A stretch of 64,000 bases of DNA from Microbulbifer hainanensis (GTDB lineage: Bacteria; Pseudomonadota; Gammaproteobacteria; Pseudomonadales; Cellvibrionaceae): positions 124,001 to 188,000 of the forward strand of contig NZ_JACZCR010000031.1 of the NCBI RefSeq assembly GCF_014904735.1, given 5' to 3'. The translations under genes and the position numbers were made by a program. Below, piece after piece: positions 56,590 through 64,000 of this stretch (position 1 is the stretch's first letter; each line of letters begins with the position of its first letter). The notes beneath the pieces are model-generated. The model was not told the DNA's origin and did not search any database. It saw only the letters and a program-made list of their open reading frames with translations.

Positions 56590-56976
56590 TTAGTTGCAGT
56601 CGGGCAGGGACGCTGGTGCGGGGCTGGTAAAACGCACCTGATCGCCACAGATGTGGTAACCGTAGGACCTCTGCACATCAGCGCCGCTATCGGTATCTGC
56701 GGTATGCAGCAGGCGGTAGGATTTTCCCTCCCGGCGCAACACTCTTACCTGTGTGGCTGGCGAGTAGTCGCCGGAGGCCGCAGTGGACAGTTCCAGTTTC
56801 AGGTTTTCGTCCAGGTCGATAAACCGGACTTCCCCCGGGGCCATGTCCACTTCAAAAACCAGCGTATCTCCGCCGTCCACCTGTGCCATTCCGCGGAACG
56901 CGTAGTTCGCCGCTGCCGCCTGCAGGGCTGCAGACATCAGCAGTACGCCGAGCGACAGTGTGATCCTGGCAACCAT
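56590..56976 (-). CDS. Small exported protein of unknown function
   Basis: A 128-residue protein with a clear signal peptide (MVARITLSLGVLLMSAALQA, cleavage after ALQAAA). I start at ATG 56976, with AAAGGGG 6 bases upstream; ATG 56982 is an alternative. The mature part has alternating beta-like text (LVFEVDMAPGEVRF, QVRVLRREGKSYRLL) and two Cys residues near the end that could pair. I do not recognise a family. Placed between pxpA and the AmiD-type gene, it may be a periplasmic binding or inhibitor protein for the locus. Confidence 0.7.
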   Translation of the reverse strand: MVARITLSLGVLLMSAALQAAAANYAFRGMAQVDGGDTLVFEVDMAPGEVRFIDLDENLKLELSTAASGDYSPATQVRVLRREGKSYRLLHTADTDSGADVQRSYGYHICGDQVRFTSPAPASLPDCN

Positions 56977-57135
56977 GAGCATCCCCTTTCTATCGATTGA
57001 TACAACCGCTTGATTGATGCGCATCGCTATACCGCGGCGAATGCGAGTCCATAGTGAGCGTTGCCGCCGATGCCGTCAAACGCCCGTCCCGGCGGCTCTG
57101 GACAGAACAGATCCACTGTTACCGCCTCCGTCACT

Positions 57136-58119
57136 TCACTGCTGCAGCTTGCTGTCCAGCTCGGCCAGCACGCTGGTGTTGATATCGGGATAGCCGCTCA
57201 GCTTGCGCGGAAAGTATTTCTCCAGCAGGGCGAGCAAAATCGCCCGGGACTGGTTGTCGACCTCGCCATCCACTTTCCACGGGCGGAAGTGATACTGGAA
57301 GGCGCGGATATAGAGGCCCAGTTCCTTGTCGTCGACTGTTTCCGGATCGATGCCGTAACCGTAATCCGACAGCCACTGCGCGAAGCGGTGGCGGACGCTG
57401 TCGCGATCGCTGCTGGTATTGCCCTGCAAGTACTCCATATTGCGCTGCACCACCGCGTCGTCATACCAGGCGCCGATGCCGGCGCGGGCGAGCTTTTCCC
57501 ACGGGAAGCGCGGACCCGGATCGATCTTGCGCTGAGGCACCACATCGCCGTGTCCAATCACGTGGGTGGGAGTGATCTCCGGGTAGCGCGCCAGAATATC
57601 CTTCGATAGGGCGATCAGCAGTTCAATCTGCCTGGGGTCGTAGTCCGGGAAAACACAGGTTTCTTCACTGGCCAGTTCCGGTGCCGATTCCACCGGCGGG
57701 AAGCAGTGGCTCTTGTTGACGATCTCGATGCCGATCGACTGGTCGTTGATTTCTGTGCGGTGTCCCCAGCGGCTGGGGCCGGCATGCCAGGCGCGGCGGT
57801 TTTCATCCACGAGCTGGTAGACGCGCAGGTCGTCGTGGGGATAGCTGGGGTCGTTGCTCTCCGGGACCAGGTAGTGCGCGCTGACCGGTCGCGAGCTCGG
57901 CTGGGTCAGTACTTCCAGTGAGGTGGCGAAATCGATGGCGGTAAAGTGCATGACCAGGTAGCGCACGCGCTCGCTGGCGTTTTCCGACTTAACCGTTTCG
58001 ATCTTGTACTCGTCCGTGGAAAAGTTGTAACCGCTGCTCGCGCATCCGCCGATGGCCAGGGCGCAACCCGCGGTGATCAGTCGTCCGGTCCAGCCGCTTA
58101 TTATTCTTGAAACAGACAC
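57136..58119 (-). CDS. AmiD-like N-acetylmuramoyl-L-alanine amidase lipoprotein
   Basis: A 327-residue lipoprotein (lipobox IGGC, Cys26) of the Amidase_2 family. Zinc-site residues are seen in VMHFTA (His58) and VIGHGDVVPQRKIDPG (His and Asp). The middle part AHYLVPE and WHAGPSRWGHR is typical of AmiD/AmpD. A C-terminal PGRP-like or peptidoglycan-binding part (FQYHFRPWKVDGEVD) follows. AmiD of Escherichia coli is an outer membrane lipoprotein that splits MurNAc or anhydroMurNAc from L-Ala. The gene is divergent from the TonB receptor, and the promoter region has site C. Confidence 0.9.
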   Translation of the reverse strand: MSVSRIISGWTGRLITAGCALAIGGCASSGYNFSTDEYKIETVKSENASERVRYLVMHFTAIDFATSLEVLTQPSSRPVSAHYLVPESNDPSYPHDDLRVYQLVDENRRAWHAGPSRWGHRTEINDQSIGIEIVNKSHCFPPVESAPELASEETCVFPDYDPRQIELLIALSKDILARYPEITPTHVIGHGDVVPQRKIDPGPRFPWEKLARAGIGAWYDDAVVQRNMEYLQGNTSSDRDSVRHRFAQWLSDYGYGIDPETVDDKELGLYIRAFQYHFRPWKVDGEVDNQSRAILLALLEKYFPRKLSGYPDINTSVLAELDSKLQQ

Positions 58120-58408
58120 GGTGCCTCCTTATTGGTCTGGCGTTCGCGGACATTCCGCGGGATAAGTTGAATGCGATGGCCGCAATTTGGCGGCATTTGT
58201 GAATAGCGGGGCACAGGCCTCGACCGGAATGCCGACCGGTATCTGTGGCTTCGAGCGATCTTCACCGATGACTGCTCTGGCTGGAGAGCCTTTTCAAACT
58301 GGCCAATGCCCGTGCACTTTTTGAGCAGCTTCAAGTGTTTTAATCGCAGATTTTCGCGCCAATCGCCGTTCACATTATTCTTAATTGTGTATTTAACATA
58401 AATAATTC

Positions 58409-58437
58409 TTGACCGTCCATCACAAGAGAAATATTTT
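58409..58437 (+). promoter_or_regulatory. Promoter of the TonB receptor gene
   Basis: TTGACC at 58409-58414 and TATTTT at 58432-58437 with a 17-base spacer. The -10 box lies inside site C, so binding there would block transcription. Confidence 0.6.
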
Positions 58438-58442
58438 ATTCC
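58428..58442. promoter_or_regulatory. Shared palindrome, site C (TonB receptor / AmiD promoter)
   Basis: GAAATA-TTT-TATTCC, one base off the perfect form, covering the -10 box of the TonB receptor promoter. Confidence 0.65.
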
Positions 58443-58462
58443 GAAAGACAGCGATGTCTTTC
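58443..58462. promoter_or_regulatory. Perfect 20-base palindrome in TonB receptor leader
   Basis: GAAAGACA at 58443-58450 and TGTCTTTC at 58455-58462 around GCGA. It abuts site C and lies in the expected 5' untranslated region, so it may be a second operator or an RNA hairpin. It was not seen elsewhere in the window. Confidence 0.5.
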
Positions 58463-58501
58463 TGTTGTGCACATCGAATAACAACACGTGCGAGGGATAC
58501 G

Positions 58502-61153
58502 ATGATCAAACTCCGTCGGGCCATTCAAACGGCCAACCGTTCAATTATTTATTTGGGGTCTCTGAGCGCGCTGGCGCTCTCTTCCACGGGAGCGCTCGCT
58601 CAGGGAGGCAGCGAAAATCTGGAAGAAGTGGTTGTCACCGGTATCCGTGCCAGCCTGGAACAGAATATCGACATGAAGCGCAATGCCGACTCGGTGGTGG
58701 ACGCCATCACCGCCGAGGATATCGGCAAGTTCCCGGATAAAAACGTAGCCGAAGCGCTGCAGCGGGTACCCGGAGTTTCTATTTCGCGCGATTTCGGCGA
58801 GGGGGAGGATGTGTCGATTCGCGGTACCGACTCCTCGCTCAATATGACCCTGCTGAATGGCCAGACGGTGGCCACTTCCCAGTGGAAAGTGCTGAGTGCG
58901 CTGTCCCGCGGCTTCAACTACGCCATGTTGCCGTCGGACCTGATTGCCAGCGCCGAGATATACAAGACGCCGGAAGCGGATATCGATGAGGGCTCCGTGG
59001 GCGGCACCATTATCCTGCGCACTCGCAAGCCGCTGGATATGGATTCCGGTACCGCTTCGCTCAGCCTGGAAAGCCAGTACAGCGAACTGCCGGAAGAGTG
59101 GGATCCATCCGGTTCCGCCATGGCTTCCTGGAAGAACGAGGCCGGCACCTTCGGCGTGCTGGGCGCGGTGGTATTCCAGGACCGCACCGTCGAGCGTCAC
59201 GGGGCTGAAGTACTAGGCAATTACAGCGTTTACACCACTGCCGACACCGGCGAGCAGGCGTATGTGCCCTGGGGGCTGGGTTCCGCCCTGTTCCAGCAGC
59301 AGCGCGAGCGCCGCGGCGTCGACCTGAATATGCAGTACCAGCCGAACGCACAGTTCGATGCAACGCTGCACTACATGGCCTCCGAGCTGGGTGCTTCCAA
59401 CAGCAACCAGAACTTCCTGCCGCTGCCGGGCAACGGTATTCGCGATGGCGGCCTGAACAGCCAGGTCAACAGTAACGGCACCCTGACCTCCGCGGATATC
59501 GACGGTTCCCAGGTTGGTGCGCACGTGGCCTACGACGCGATCTACCGGGATGGCTCCAGTATGGACACCGATGTGCTGGATCTGGAAATGAATTACGACC
59601 TGGGCCTGGCCCGTGTGCACACGCAAATCGGTCGCACCACTTCCGAGGGTAATGCCAACGACTGGTTCTACGAGTTTTTCAACCAGCCTAATGACGATCG
59701 CGTGAATTGGACCTACACCAACAACGGTGGTCCCGCCGGTAGCTTCGCCGACAGCAGCTGGATTACCAATCCCACCGACGAAATGGTTCTCAACGGCTAC
59801 TTCGAGTCGCAGATCGATATGACCGACGCCGAGGACTATGCGCAGGTGGACGTCGAGTTCGATGTGGATGCCGGTCCGATCAACCTGATCAAGGTCGGCT
59901 ATAAGCACCGCGATCGCGACACTGGCCAGGATCGCGTCCGCACCTATGCCTCCAACCTCGGTGCCGACGGCAATCCGGCTTACTTCGGTACCGCTGGTGA
60001 CTTCTGGAGTGGTGCTGTGGTGAGCGGCCTGCACGGTGAGACCGGCTTTGCGCCGCAGGCCTACTTTGATCCGGATCGCAGTAAGCTGAACAGCTACTTT
60101 AATAGCCTGCCCGATTGCGCCGATGGCGTGACCGCCGTGTGTTCAAACCGAAATGTGAAGTGGTATCCGTCCATTTTCGATATCAACGAAAAGGTGGACG
60201 CGCTCTATGTGAAGGCCGATTTTGCCGATGAGAATACCGGTATTCGCGGTAATGTCGGGGTGCGCTATGTGACCACTGATACCACCTCCGGTGCCTGGAG
60301 CTTCTCCAACGACCAGGGGGATTATGTCTACGATGAAGTGAAGGCGGATTACTCCGATGTACTGCCGAGCCTGAACCTGGCGTGGGATCTCAACGACGAG
60401 GTGGTGTTGCGCTTCGCCGCCGCGAAGGTGATTGCCCGCCCGAGCCCGAGCCAGCTGACGTCCTCCGTATCGCTGACGCCTGAGACCAGCTCCGGTTCCG
60501 GTGGTAACCCGGATCTGGATCCGTACCGCGCCTCCCAGTTTGACCTGGGTGCCGAGTGGTATTTCGCCGAGGGTGCGATGGCGGCGGCCACGTTGTTCAC
60601 GAAGCAGATCGACGATTACATTTTCACCGAGATTCGCGCAGAGCAGGTTGTGAGCCCGGACGGCACCATCGAAATTCAGTCGATGTCCCGCCCGCAAAAC
60701 GGCCCCAGTGTGGACCTGAGCGGTCTGGAAACCCAGTTGCAGTACAGCTTCGCCAACGGCTTCGGCGTGGTGGGTAACTATACCTACACCGATGTCAGCG
60801 ACGCGAAGACCGCCAGTGGTCCGGTTACATTGCCGGGCAATAGCGAGCACATGGCGAACCTGAGCGGATTCTTCGAGAACGAAATGTTCAGTGCCCGCCT
60901 GGCTTACAACTATCGTTCTGAGTTCTTCCGTGCGAAGACGGCCGTAGGGCAGTTGAAAAGGGATGAGCAGGTGTCGCTGGATGCGCAGATCAGCTATTAC
61001 GTGACCGATCAGCTGACCGTGCGCGCCGAGGCGCTCAACCTGACCAATGAAACGGTCAACGATATTTTTGAGGTGGACAACGGTCCCGTGCTGCAGGCCA
61101 GCGAGTGGGAAAACGGTCGCCGATTCTTTGTCGGTGCGAACTACAAGTTCTAG
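58502..61153 (+). CDS. TonB-dependent receptor of the peptidoglycan locus
   Basis: An 883-residue TonB-dependent receptor. The start is ATG 58502 with GAGGGA upstream, giving a signal peptide ending ALAQG; the ORF continues to 58409 only by chance. The plug domain begins EEVVVTGIRASLEQNIDMKR, the text I associate with carbohydrate-type receptors of Xanthomonas, Cellvibrio and relatives, with VPGVSISRD later. The C-terminus ends FVGANYKF. In this locus it would import muropeptides or glycan-peptide fragments. A terminator follows at 61228. Confidence 0.93.
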   Translation: MIKLRRAIQTANRSIIYLGSLSALALSSTGALAQGGSENLEEVVVTGIRASLEQNIDMKRNADSVVDAITAEDIGKFPDKNVAEALQRVPGVSISRDFGEGEDVSIRGTDSSLNMTLLNGQTVATSQWKVLSALSRGFNYAMLPSDLIASAEIYKTPEADIDEGSVGGTIILRTRKPLDMDSGTASLSLESQYSELPEEWDPSGSAMASWKNEAGTFGVLGAVVFQDRTVERHGAEVLGNYSVYTTADTGEQAYVPWGLGSALFQQQRERRGVDLNMQYQPNAQFDATLHYMASELGASNSNQNFLPLPGNGIRDGGLNSQVNSNGTLTSADIDGSQVGAHVAYDAIYRDGSSMDTDVLDLEMNYDLGLARVHTQIGRTTSEGNANDWFYEFFNQPNDDRVNWTYTNNGGPAGSFADSSWITNPTDEMVLNGYFESQIDMTDAEDYAQVDVEFDVDAGPINLIKVGYKHRDRDTGQDRVRTYASNLGADGNPAYFGTAGDFWSGAVVSGLHGETGFAPQAYFDPDRSKLNSYFNSLPDCADGVTAVCSNRNVKWYPSIFDINEKVDALYVKADFADENTGIRGNVGVRYVTTDTTSGAWSFSNDQGDYVYDEVKADYSDVLPSLNLAWDLNDEVVLRFAAAKVIARPSPSQLTSSVSLTPETSSGSGGNPDLDPYRASQFDLGAEWYFAEGAMAAATLFTKQIDDYIFTEIRAEQVVSPDGTIEIQSMSRPQNGPSVDLSGLETQLQYSFANGFGVVGNYTYTDVSDAKTASGPVTLPGNSEHMANLSGFFENEMFSARLAYNYRSEFFRAKTAVGQLKRDEQVSLDAQISYYVTDQLTVRAEALNLTNETVNDIFEVDNGPVLQASEWENGRRFFVGANYKF

Positions 61154-61227
61154 GGTGGTCTCCTTGGTGTAGAAGTATGGGCTGCAATCACCGGCGGCCC
61201 GCGGTGAACTCTCTCACTGATGCTTTG

Positions 61228-61253
61228 GCCGGCACTCCTGTGCCGGCTTTTTT
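61228..61253 (+). terminator. Intrinsic terminator of the TonB receptor gene
   Basis: GCCGGCAC at 61228-61235 pairs with GTGCCGGC at 61240-61247, followed by six Ts. Confidence 0.9.
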
Positions 61254-61276
61254 GTGCCTTACGTTTTTATTCCTTG

Positions 61277-61305
61277 TTGTTTGAGTGCTTGGAATAATGT
61301 ATTCT
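61277..61305 (+). promoter_or_regulatory. Promoter with site D upstream of NlpC/P60 gene
   Basis: A plausible -35 TTGTTT at 61277-61282 and -10 TATTCT at 61300-61305, 17-base spacer. GGAATA-ATG-TATTCT (61291-61305) is site D of the shared palindrome and overlaps the -10 box. Confidence 0.55.
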
Positions 61306-61396
61306 CTTTCACAATCCTACCGCACTAGAGTGCGATAATCGCGCAGAACTGGAAGTTGGCCGCGCAGTTGGTGTGCGCGCGGTCGGAGCGAGAGAG

Positions 61397-62791
61397 ATGA
61401 GAATAACAACAATCCTGTCCGGCCTTTGCCTGGCGATATCCCTGAGTGCTTTCGGTAGCGAGTTGCCGGCCCCGTCGGCTGCGCCGGTGTTCACGACCGA
61501 TGTTCCCGGTATCAGTGAAGAGATGCTGTCGGCCGATTTCTGGATCCAGCGTATCGAGCGCGACCAGACCCGCATGTCGCCGGCGGATATAGACCGCTTC
61601 AACGCCGCCAGCTTTGCCCGCGGCGAATACCTCAATGATCTCAATCAATACCCGGACCGTATCAGTCGCGCCCGCGTGCTCGAACTGCTGGACGGGACCA
61701 GCCGCCTGCCGAATGCCCCGCGTTTTTACGCCGATGGGCGCAAAGTGCCGCAGCAAGATTTTGCCGCACTGCAGGCATCGCTGCAGCGCGATGCCGTGCC
61801 CGGAGAAGTGGAGGTGCGCTGGGGATTGGTGGTCAAGCGCGCGAGCATGCGCGGTTTCCCCTCGGATACGCCGATCTACAAGAACCCGCAGGACCTGGAT
61901 CTGGATCGCCTGCAGGAAACCGGCGTCTTTCCCGGCCAGCAGCTAGCCCTGTTGCACGAGAGTGCGGATGGCAACTGGTGGTTTGCGGTCAATTATCATT
62001 ACGCGGCCTGGGTGCCCAAGGCTGCCGTGGCGGTCGGTGAGCGCGCTGAGATTGAGAGCTGGCTGCAGCGGGACCGGCGCCTGATGGTGACCGGCGCGCA
62101 GGTCGAGACCAATTACAACCCGGAAGATCCGCGCACATCTCGCCAGCTCCTCGATATGGGGGTGTCCCTGCCTCTGCTCAGTGCGCGCGATGTTGGCCAT
62201 TCTGTGCACGGCCAGAATCCCTACGCGAGTTATATTGTCAGCCTGCCGGTGCGCGGCAAGGGTGGCGGCCTCGAATTCGAGCCGACGCTGATTGCCCGCG
62301 GGCGGGACGTGCGGGTAGGGCCCTTACCGTACCGGCCATCGCTGGTCCTGCGCCAGGCGTTCAAGTTTCTCGGCGAGCGCTATGGCTGGGGCCACGATTA
62401 CAATGCGCGCGACTGCACCGGCTTTGTCGGCGACGTTTACAAAACATTCGGTCTGCTGATGCCACGCAATTCGGGGCAGCAGGGGCAGGGCAAGTTTGCG
62501 CCCACCCGTTTTTTCGAAGACGGCGATCGCGAAGCGCGCCTGCAGGCGTTGGAAAAGCTCAAGGTCGGGGATCTGATTTACATACCCGGCCATGTCATGA
62601 TGTATATCGGCTCGGTGGATGGCGAACCCTACGTGATTCACGATGTCACCGGCCTGAGTTATTTCAAGGGCGATGGAAGCCTTTATCGCGGTACGCTGAA
62701 CGGCGTTTCGGTAACTCCGCTGAAACCTTTGCGGCTGAGCCGCGAAAAAAGTTTTATTGACGGCATCTACGCCATAAAAACAATCATCTGA
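61397..62791 (+). CDS. Exported NlpC/P60 endopeptidase with SH3-like domains
   Basis: A 464-residue protein starting at ATG 61397 (GGAG 8 bases upstream) with a signal peptide ending AFGSE. An N-terminal region of about 130 residues, bacterial SH3-like parts (about 130-300) and a C-terminal NlpC/P60 domain are seen. The catalytic Cys is in NARDCTGFVGDVY at about residue 340 and the His in IPGHVMMY near 397. Relatives such as YkfC cut the D-Glu-mDAP bond and need a free L-Ala end, fitting the amidase next door. The epimerase gene follows 11 bases later. Confidence 0.88.
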   Translation: MRITTILSGLCLAISLSAFGSELPAPSAAPVFTTDVPGISEEMLSADFWIQRIERDQTRMSPADIDRFNAASFARGEYLNDLNQYPDRISRARVLELLDGTSRLPNAPRFYADGRKVPQQDFAALQASLQRDAVPGEVEVRWGLVVKRASMRGFPSDTPIYKNPQDLDLDRLQETGVFPGQQLALLHESADGNWWFAVNYHYAAWVPKAAVAVGERAEIESWLQRDRRLMVTGAQVETNYNPEDPRTSRQLLDMGVSLPLLSARDVGHSVHGQNPYASYIVSLPVRGKGGGLEFEPTLIARGRDVRVGPLPYRPSLVLRQAFKFLGERYGWGHDYNARDCTGFVGDVYKTFGLLMPRNSGQQGQGKFAPTRFFEDGDREARLQALEKLKVGDLIYIPGHVMMYIGSVDGEPYVIHDVTGLSYFKGDGSLYRGTLNGVSVTPLKPLRLSREKSFIDGIYAIKTII

Positions 62792-62802
62792 TCGGTACCG
62801 CC

Positions 62803-63897
62803 ATGAAAATTGTTGACGTCAAACTGGGCATGCTGAAAGTGCCGCTGATCACTCCGTTTAAAACTGCTCTGCGCACGGTTGAGTGCGTGGAGGATGTCAT
62901 TGTGATGCTGGAGACGGACACCGGTCATATCGGTTACGGCAATGCTCCGGCGACGGCGGTGATCACTGGTGATACGCACGGCTCGGTGATCGAGGCGATC
63001 CGTACGATTTACACCCCGCTGCTGCTCAACCGCGATGTGGCGGATCTCAATCGCCTGACCCGGGAAATCGGTGCGGCGATGATCAACAACACCAGCGCCA
63101 AGGCCGCGGTTGAAATTGCGCTCTACGATCTGTTTGCGCAGAGCTACCAGACACCGCTCTACCGGCTGCTCGGCGGCGGAGAAAGTAGCCTGACCACGGA
63201 TATCACCATCAGCGTCGACTATATCGACAAGATGGTCGCAGATGCGGAAATGGCGGTCGAGCGCGGTTTTGAAATCCTCAAGCTGAAGGTCGGCAAGGAT
63301 ATCCGCCTGGATATCGAGCGTATCAAGGCGGTGTATTCCGCGGTAAAAGGGCGCGCACTGCTGCGCCTCGATGCCAACCAGGGGTGGAGCCCGAAGCAGG
63401 CCGTGATGGCAATCCGCAGCCTGGAAGAGGCCGGTGTATTGCTGGAACTGGTAGAGCAGCCGGTAAAGGCCAGCAACCTCGAGGGAATGCGTTATATTTC
63501 CGAGCGGGTAAAAACGCCGATCATGGCGGACGAAAGTATTTTTGGCCCGCTGGAAGTTATGGAAGTGATTCAGCGGCATGCGGCGGAGATCATCAATATC
63601 AAACTGATGAAAACCGGCGGTATTTCCAATGCGCTGAAAATTGCCGATCTGGCCGGGCTCTACGATATCGAGTGCATGGTCGGTTGCATGCTGGAGACCA
63701 GCATCGGCGTTTCCGCAGCGGCCCATGTTGCCGCGGCCAAATCGCCGGTAGTTTCAAAACTCGACCTGGATGTGCCTTCCCTTTGCCAGTTTGACCCGGT
63801 TATCGGTGGCGCAACCTATAAAGATGCGGATATCATTCTTAACGAAACCCCTGGACTGGGCATTGAGAAGATTGAAGGCTTGCAGTTGCTGGCGTAG
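62803..63897 (+). CDS. L-Ala-D/L-Glu epimerase (enolase superfamily)
   Basis: A 364-residue enolase-superfamily protein of the dipeptide epimerase type. The two catalytic Lys appear in LKLKVG (about residue 161) and IKLMKTGG (about 266); DANQGW, LVEQP and ADES supply the metal-binding Asp/Glu set. This epimerase turns L-Ala-D-Glu, the product of NlpC/P60 cutting, into L-Ala-L-Glu for dipeptidases. It is 11 bases after the NlpC/P60 gene, as ykfB and ykfC are paired in Bacillus. Exact dipeptide range is inferred from context. Confidence 0.9.
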   Translation: MKIVDVKLGMLKVPLITPFKTALRTVECVEDVIVMLETDTGHIGYGNAPATAVITGDTHGSVIEAIRTIYTPLLLNRDVADLNRLTREIGAAMINNTSAKAAVEIALYDLFAQSYQTPLYRLLGGGESSLTTDITISVDYIDKMVADAEMAVERGFEILKLKVGKDIRLDIERIKAVYSAVKGRALLRLDANQGWSPKQAVMAIRSLEEAGVLLELVEQPVKASNLEGMRYISERVKTPIMADESIFGPLEVMEVIQRHAAEIINIKLMKTGGISNALKIADLAGLYDIECMVGCMLETSIGVSAAAHVAAAKSPVVSKLDLDVPSLCQFDPVIGGATYKDADIILNETPGLGIEKIEGLQLLA

Positions 63898-63930
63898 CCG
63901 CCGGTTAATTGCGCCGCGGAGCGACAAGGC

Positions 63931-64000
63931 ATGACCTGTTTACTGAAGATGCGCGCGATGCGCGACCAGATGTCGGTCAACGAACGGAAAATCGCAGATT
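63931..64000 (+). CDS. MurR/RpiR-family regulator, N-terminal fragment
   Basis: Only 23 codons are in the window (MTCLLKMRAMRDQMSVNERKI plus AD). They match the start of the helix-turn-helix domain of RpiR/MurR regulators, with a charged helix ending NERKIAD. GGAG and AAGG precede the ATG, 33 bases after the epimerase stop. In Escherichia coli MurR controls MurNAc-6-phosphate use. A regulator of this family next to muropeptide enzymes would be the natural binder of the shared palindrome. The gene runs off the right edge, so the sugar-binding SIS domain is not seen. Confidence 0.65.
   Translation, partial: MTCLLKMRAMRDQMSVNERKIAD

Larger units (their letters stand above)
58120..58501. other. 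Divergent promoter region of amidase and TonB receptor genes
   Basis: It contains a strong rightward promoter (58409-58437), site C of the shared palindrome overlapping its -10 box, and a second perfect palindrome (58443-58462). Confidence 0.6.

Overview
The window is one high-GC chromosomal stretch of a Gram-negative bacterium, most likely a marine gammaproteobacterium of the Cellvibrionales type (Microbulbifer or Halieaceae-like). The taxon is an inference from TonB-dependent receptors, many acyl-CoA dehydrogenases, RND efflux and the DUF3604/PPIase/HupE triad; no rRNA or tRNA gene is present to test it. No phage, insertion sequence or CRISPR array was seen.

Region 1 (1-9.1 kb) is mixed housekeeping: the tail of a TolC-like efflux protein, a small ion channel, TruC, an empty stretch with a probable leader or small RNA and several hairpins, the RNA ligase RtcB followed by an unusual EIQSDW-motif protein and a 53-residue basic protein, a SEC-C (UPF0225) protein, a degenerate alkylsulfatase-like protein and an AraC regulator.

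Region 2 (9.1-41 kb) is a large acyl-CoA catabolic island. Its core operon (9581-16563) is a saccharopine dehydrogenase-like reductase, an SCPx-type thiolase, an acyl-CoA ligase and two acyl-CoA dehydrogenases, one of which has lost its catalytic glutamate. It is preceded by two 10-bp direct repeats 21 bp apart that look like an operator for the divergent AraC protein. A TonB receptor, cupin, MDR reductase, four SDRs, three more acyl-CoA dehydrogenases, a second thiolase, a FadB-type protein and a LysR regulator follow. Together they describe uptake, CoA activation and beta-oxidation of an unidentified lipophilic acid. The DUF3604/PpiC/HupE triad and a TetR-controlled RND pump (41.2-46.0 kb) lie in or beside this island.

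Region 3 (46.1-64 kb, running off the right edge) is the most interesting part: a candidate peptidoglycan (muropeptide) utilization locus. It encodes an outer-membrane TonB receptor; an AmiD-like amidase lipoprotein; a two-domain NagZ-type lipoprotein; exported YkuD, M14 carboxypeptidase and NlpC/P60 enzymes; an amino-acid permease; an L-Ala-D/L-Glu epimerase; a D-glutamate cyclase-like protein with all three 5-oxoprolinase subunits (PxpA, PxpB, PxpC); alanine racemase; and the first residues of a MurR/RpiR regulator. These genes would cover import, cleavage into sugars and peptides, and conversion of D-Glu and D-Ala to central metabolites. Four promoter regions in this locus carry the same 6-3-6 palindrome (GGAATA-N3-TATTCY), and I propose it is the operator of the MurR/RpiR protein.
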